Below, piece after piece: positions 4,898 through 7,393 of a DNA stretch of 7,393 nt. Position 1 is the first letter of the stretch. Each line of letters starts with the position of its first letter. Both the position numbers and the translations under genes were made by a program. This DNA comes from JBKPDV01 sp046728075 (GTDB taxonomy: Bacteria; Acidobacteriota; Thermoanaerobaculia; UBA5066; Gp7-AA6), in NCBI GenBank assembly GCA_046728075.1, contig JBKPDV010000154.1:1-7393 (forward strand), given 5' to 3'. The notes beneath the pieces are model-generated. The model saw only the letters and a program-made list of their open reading frames with translations. It searched no databases and had not been told where the DNA came from.

Positions 4898-4903
4898 TAG
4901 TAT
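4898..4903 (+). promoter_or_regulatory. -10-like TAGTAT before the S9 peptidase
   Basis: TAGTAT matches four of six consensus positions and fits TANNNT. It lies 21 bases before the ATG, so a transcript would carry a leader of about 15 bases containing the AAGGAGG ribosome site. The longer leader occurs at the one gene that has a Shine-Dalgarno sequence. No -35 was seen, and read-through from the hydrolase gene is possible. Confidence 0.35.
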
Positions 4904-4913
4904 CGGACTCCCG

Positions 4914-4920
4914 AAGGAGG
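4914..4920 (+). promoter_or_regulatory. Strong Shine-Dalgarno AAGGAGG for the S9 peptidase
   Basis: AAGGAGG is a full match to the anti-Shine-Dalgarno sequence and lies four bases before the ATG at 4925, which fixes this start. It is the only strong ribosome binding site in the window; the other visible gene starts lack one. Confidence 0.85.
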
Positions 4921-4924
4921 AACG

Positions 4925-6856
4925 ATGAGCCCGATTTGGCGGCGGAAAACCTGGAGTGTCCTGGCCTTCTGCTGCGCGCTCGCGCTTCCGGCGCTCGCGG
5001 CGAATCCCGTTGCGCGGCCGACCAGGCAATACACGATCGAGCAGTTCATGGCGACGACGCGTGTCTCCGGCGCCTCTTTTTCGCCGGACGAGAAGGAGAT
5101 CCTCTTCTCCTCGAACCAGACCGGCATCTTCAACGTCTACCGCGTGCCAGTGGCGGGGGGCTCGGCCGTGCCGGTGACGTCTTCGACGCTGGACACGACC
5201 CTGGCGGTTTCTTTCTTTCCCACGGACCGCCGCGTCCTCTATACGCGCGATCAGGGAGGAAACGAGCTCAACCACCTCTACCTGCTCGACGCCGACGGCA
5301 AAGAGCGGGACTTGACGCCCGGGGAGAAGCTGAAGGCGCAGTTTGGAGGATGGACTCGCCGTCGCGACGCGTTCTGGGTCCGGACGAACGAGCGCGACCA
5401 GCGCTACTTCGACCTCTATCGATACGACGCCGCGACGCTCGAACGCAAGCTTTTCTATCGCAACGACGAGGGCTACAGCCCGGACGGCGTTTCCGACGAC
5501 GGAAAGTGGGTCGCCCTGGGAAAACCGAAGACCACCTCCGACAGTGATCTCTACCTCTGGAACTCGCAGACGAAGGAGACGCGCCACATCAGCGCGCATC
5601 AGGGGACCGCGGACTATTCCTTCGCGGACTTCGATCCGGCTTCGACCGCCGTTTACTACCTGACCAACGACGGAGCCGAGTTTACGAGGCTGCGCCGATA
5701 TGTCCTCTCGACGGGCAAGCACGAGGAGGTCGAGAAGGCGGATTGGGACATCTCCTACAGTTTCTTCTCGAGGGGAGGCGCCTACCGCGTCACGGGAATC
5801 AACGAAGACGGGCGGACGGTGATCCGGATCGTCGAGACCGCGACGGGAAAGCCCGTGGCCCTTCCGAAGCTGCCCGACGGGGATGTGACCTCCGTTCGGA
5901 TCTCGGACAGCGAGAAGAAGATGGCCTTCTACTTCTCGGGAGATCGTTCGCCCGCCAACCTGTACGTCATGGACCTGCCGGGCAGCCCGCCTCGCCGTTT
6001 GACCGACGCCTCGAACAAGGAGATCGATCCGGAAGACCTCGTGGAGGCGAGCGTCGTCCGGTTCCGCTCGTTCGACGGCATGACCATTCCCTCGATCTTC
6101 TTCAAGCCCCATCAGGCGGCCGAGTCCCGAAGGGTCCCGGCTCTGGTCTGGGTCCATGGCGGGCCGGGAGGGCAGACGCGCAAGGGTTACAGCGCCGGCA
6201 TCCAGTACCTGGTCAACCATGGTTATGTCGTTCTCGGCATAAACAACCGCGGGAGCTCCGGCTACGGGAAGACGTTCTTCACAGCCGACGACCAGAAACA
6301 CGGCCGGGAGCCGCTCTGGGACTGCGTGGAGGCGAAGAAGTATCTCCAGAGCCTGCCCTACGTGGACAAGGACCGGATCGGGATCATCGGGGGAAGTTAC
6401 GGCGGGTACATGGTGCTCGCCGCGCTCGCGTTCCAGCCGGATCAGTTCGCCGTGGGCGTCGATATATTCGGCGTCTCCAACTGGGTGCGGACTCTGGAGA
6501 GCATTCCCAAGTGGTGGGAGTCCCAGCGACTGGCTCTCTACAAGGAGATCGGTGATCCGGAGACCCAGAAAGCCATGCTCACGGAGATCTCTCCGCTCTT
6601 CCACGCCGACAAGATCCGCAAGCCGTTGATCGTCTTACAGGGCGCCAACGACCCGCGTGTCATCAAGCCCGAGTCCGACGAGATCGTCGAGGCGGCCAAG
6701 AAGAACGGTGTTCCGGTGGAATACGTCGTCTTCCCGGACGAGGGGCACGGGTTCACGAAGCGCAAGAACGAGATCTCTTCCTGGAAGGCGATCCTGGAGT
6801 TCCTCGACAAGTATCTGAAAGGCGCAGGCGCCGAGCCGGCGAAAAAAGCCGCGTAA
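4925..6856 (+). CDS. Exported S9-family (prolyl oligopeptidase/acylaminoacyl peptidase-like) serine peptidase
   Basis: A 643-residue serine peptidase. Residues 1-25/26 look like a Sec signal peptide: basic RRK, the hydrophobic SVLAFCCALALPALA, and an Ala-x-Ala cleavage site, so it is predicted periplasmic or secreted. About 35-375 is a beta-propeller with WD40/TolB-like repeats (SFSPDEKEILFSS, VSDDGKWVAL, VRISDSEKKMAFYFS), which gates access to the active site. About 380-635 is the alpha/beta-hydrolase domain: HGGPGG at 411-416 near the oxyanion hole, nucleophile Ser491 in GGSYGG, Asp576 in GANDPRV and His608 in DEGHGF. All three catalytic residues are present. The likely role is cleavage of short peptides for nutrient recovery. 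The length is typical of bacterial S9C/DPP-like enzymes. The start is set by AAGGAGG four bases upstream. Confidence 0.95.
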   Translation: MSPIWRRKTWSVLAFCCALALPALAANPVARPTRQYTIEQFMATTRVSGASFSPDEKEILFSSNQTGIFNVYRVPVAGGSAVPVTSSTLDTTLAVSFFPTDRRVLYTRDQGGNELNHLYLLDADGKERDLTPGEKLKAQFGGWTRRRDAFWVRTNERDQRYFDLYRYDAATLERKLFYRNDEGYSPDGVSDDGKWVALGKPKTTSDSDLYLWNSQTKETRHISAHQGTADYSFADFDPASTAVYYLTNDGAEFTRLRRYVLSTGKHEEVEKADWDISYSFFSRGGAYRVTGINEDGRTVIRIVETATGKPVALPKLPDGDVTSVRISDSEKKMAFYFSGDRSPANLYVMDLPGSPPRRLTDASNKEIDPEDLVEASVVRFRSFDGMTIPSIFFKPHQAAESRRVPALVWVHGGPGGQTRKGYSAGIQYLVNHGYVVLGINNRGSSGYGKTFFTADDQKHGREPLWDCVEAKKYLQSLPYVDKDRIGIIGGSYGGYMVLAALAFQPDQFAVGVDIFGVSNWVRTLESIPKWWESQRLALYKEIGDPETQKAMLTEISPLFHADKIRKPLIVLQGANDPRVIKPESDEIVEAAKKNGVPVEYVVFPDEGHGFTKRKNEISSWKAILEFLDKYLKGAGAEPAKKAA

Positions 6857-6860
6857 AGCC

Positions 6861-6895
6861 GGCGAAGGGCAAACGGCGAACGGCGAAAGGCGAAG
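6861..6895. repeat. Heptad array 5: GGCGAAN direct repeats
   Basis: Five perfect-phase units, GGCGAAG, GGCAAAC, GGCGAAC, GGCGAAA and GGCGAAG, begin four bases after the S9 peptidase stop, in the spacer where this gene and the GGDEF gene converge. Unlike the other four arrays, the unit lacks AGTC and there is no proper inverted arm; only one TTCGCC (6935-6940) lies at the end of the GGDEF gene. The remaining spacer (6896-6931) contains a short GGGCG-a-CGCCC inverted repeat (6898-6908) without a T-run, so no convincing terminator is visible. Confidence 0.82.
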
Positions 6896-6931
6896 AGGGG
6901 CGACGCCCGAAATCCGGAGGAGCGACCGACT

Positions 6932-7393
6932 TTATTCGCCGGCGACGAACGGGGGCAGCTCCCAGACTGTGACCTTGTCCCGGCCGGCGTCCTTGGAGAG
7001 ATACATCGCGCGGTCGGACGACTCGTAGAGCTCGGCAACTGTCCCGATTTCCGGGCTCAGGCTCGCGATGCCGAACGAGCAGGTCACCGCGAACGAAGCG
7101 CCGCACTGCTCGAAAGGGTTCATGGAGAACTTCCGGCGCACGCGCTCGGCCAGGGCCCGCGCGTTGACCGCGGCCGCCTCCGGGCAGAGGATCGCGAACT
7201 CTTCGCCGCCGACGCGGGCGAAGACTTGCTCCCGGCGCAGCATCGGCCGCGTGAGCTCGACGATTCGCTTCAGGACGAAGTCGCCGCAGAGATGCCCATA
7301 CGTGTCGTTGACGAGCTTGAAGTTGTCGATATCGAAGAGGATCAATGCGAGCGGACGGCCATACCGGCGGGCCCGGCCCAACTCCCGCTCTGC
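6932..7393 (-). CDS. Diguanylate cyclase, GGDEF domain C-terminal part (5' end outside the window)
   Basis: The last 153 codons of a GGDEF protein that makes c-di-GMP from two GTP. The frame stays open through the window edge and reads AEREL before GRARRYGRPLALILFDIDNF, so the start and any sensory N-terminal region lie outside. In residue numbers of the fragment, the metal-binding Asp is at 21 (FDID), the NDTYGH loop is at 29-34, and the active-site motif GGEEF is intact at 62-66. The C-terminal SSDRAMYLSKDAGRDKV is typical and the protein ends shortly after it, so GGDEF is the last domain. The inhibitory I-site RxxD upstream of GGEEF reads R-R-E-Q (residues 53-56), so product inhibition may be weakened. 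It converges on the S9 peptidase gene with a 75-base spacer. A TTG at 7379-7381 is not a credible start. Confidence 0.93.
   Translation of the reverse strand, partial: AERELGRARRYGRPLALILFDIDNFKLVNDTYGHLCGDFVLKRIVELTRPMLRREQVFARVGGEEFAILCPEAAAVNARALAERVRRKFSMNPFEQCGASFAVTCSFGIASLSPEIGTVAELYESSDRAMYLSKDAGRDKVTVWELPPFVAGE

Noticed and set aside
3860..6604. A 914-codon open frame on the minus strand, antisense to the hydrolase and S9 peptidase genes.
   Set aside because: Its translation is Arg/Glu/Gly-rich with no recognisable domain, and it lies opposite two genes with intact catalytic motifs. Long antisense frames are expected in high-GC coding DNA.
234..6895. Heptad arrays as ends of insertion sequences or MITEs.
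   Set aside because: There is no transposase, no constant terminal repeat and no target-site duplication, and the unit sequence differs from spacer to spacer.
7379..7381. TTG as start codon of the GGDEF gene.
   Set aside because: The frame stays open to the window edge, and the upstream residues AEREL continue the normal pre-GGDEF helix, so the gene is cut by the window.

Overview
The window is a high-GC stretch of bacterial chromosome with compact spacing, eight protein genes on both strands and no phage, transposon or RNA gene that I can see. The gene set (tandem FabF-like ketosynthases, dCMP deaminase, receiver-PilZ protein, SDR, membrane metal-hydrolase, exported S9 peptidase, GGDEF protein) and the heptad-filled spacers look to me like an Acidobacteriota-type soil or sediment bacterium. 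That taxonomic guess is weak inference: there is no marker gene in the window.

Layout. 1-228 (minus) is the N-terminal end of one ketoacyl synthase, and 328-1539 (minus) is a complete second one directly upstream of it, so the two probably form a tandem pair for fatty-acid or polyketide-like chain extension. 1689-2132 (plus) encodes a dCMP deaminase. It converges on 2191-2871 (minus), a receiver-PilZ protein. 2966-3691 (minus) is a short-chain dehydrogenase with a GTG start. Divergent from it, 3800-4882 (plus) is a DUF457/YdjM-type membrane hydrolase, followed after 42 bases by 4925-6856 (plus), an exported prolyl-oligopeptidase-family (S9) peptidase. 6932-7393 (minus) is the C-terminal part of a diguanylate cyclase that continues outside the window. 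The only functional link across genes is c-di-GMP: a GGDEF synthase domain and a PilZ receptor domain lie a few kilobases apart. The other genes look like unrelated neighbours.

The unusual part is between the genes. Five of the seven spacers hold short tandem arrays with an exact 7-base period. Four of the five arrays use units of the form AGTCNNN, and three of the five are arranged as two inverted arms. One array supplies the stop codons of both convergent genes beside it. In addition, most gene starts have no Shine-Dalgarno sequence but carry a TANNNT-like -10 hexamer 7-12 bases before the start codon, which suggests leaderless transcription. Two of the arrays end at or within a few bases of such a -10 element. 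I regard the heptad arrays, and their relation to promoters and stop codons, as the best candidate for something undescribed. Neutral repeat expansion remains a serious alternative.
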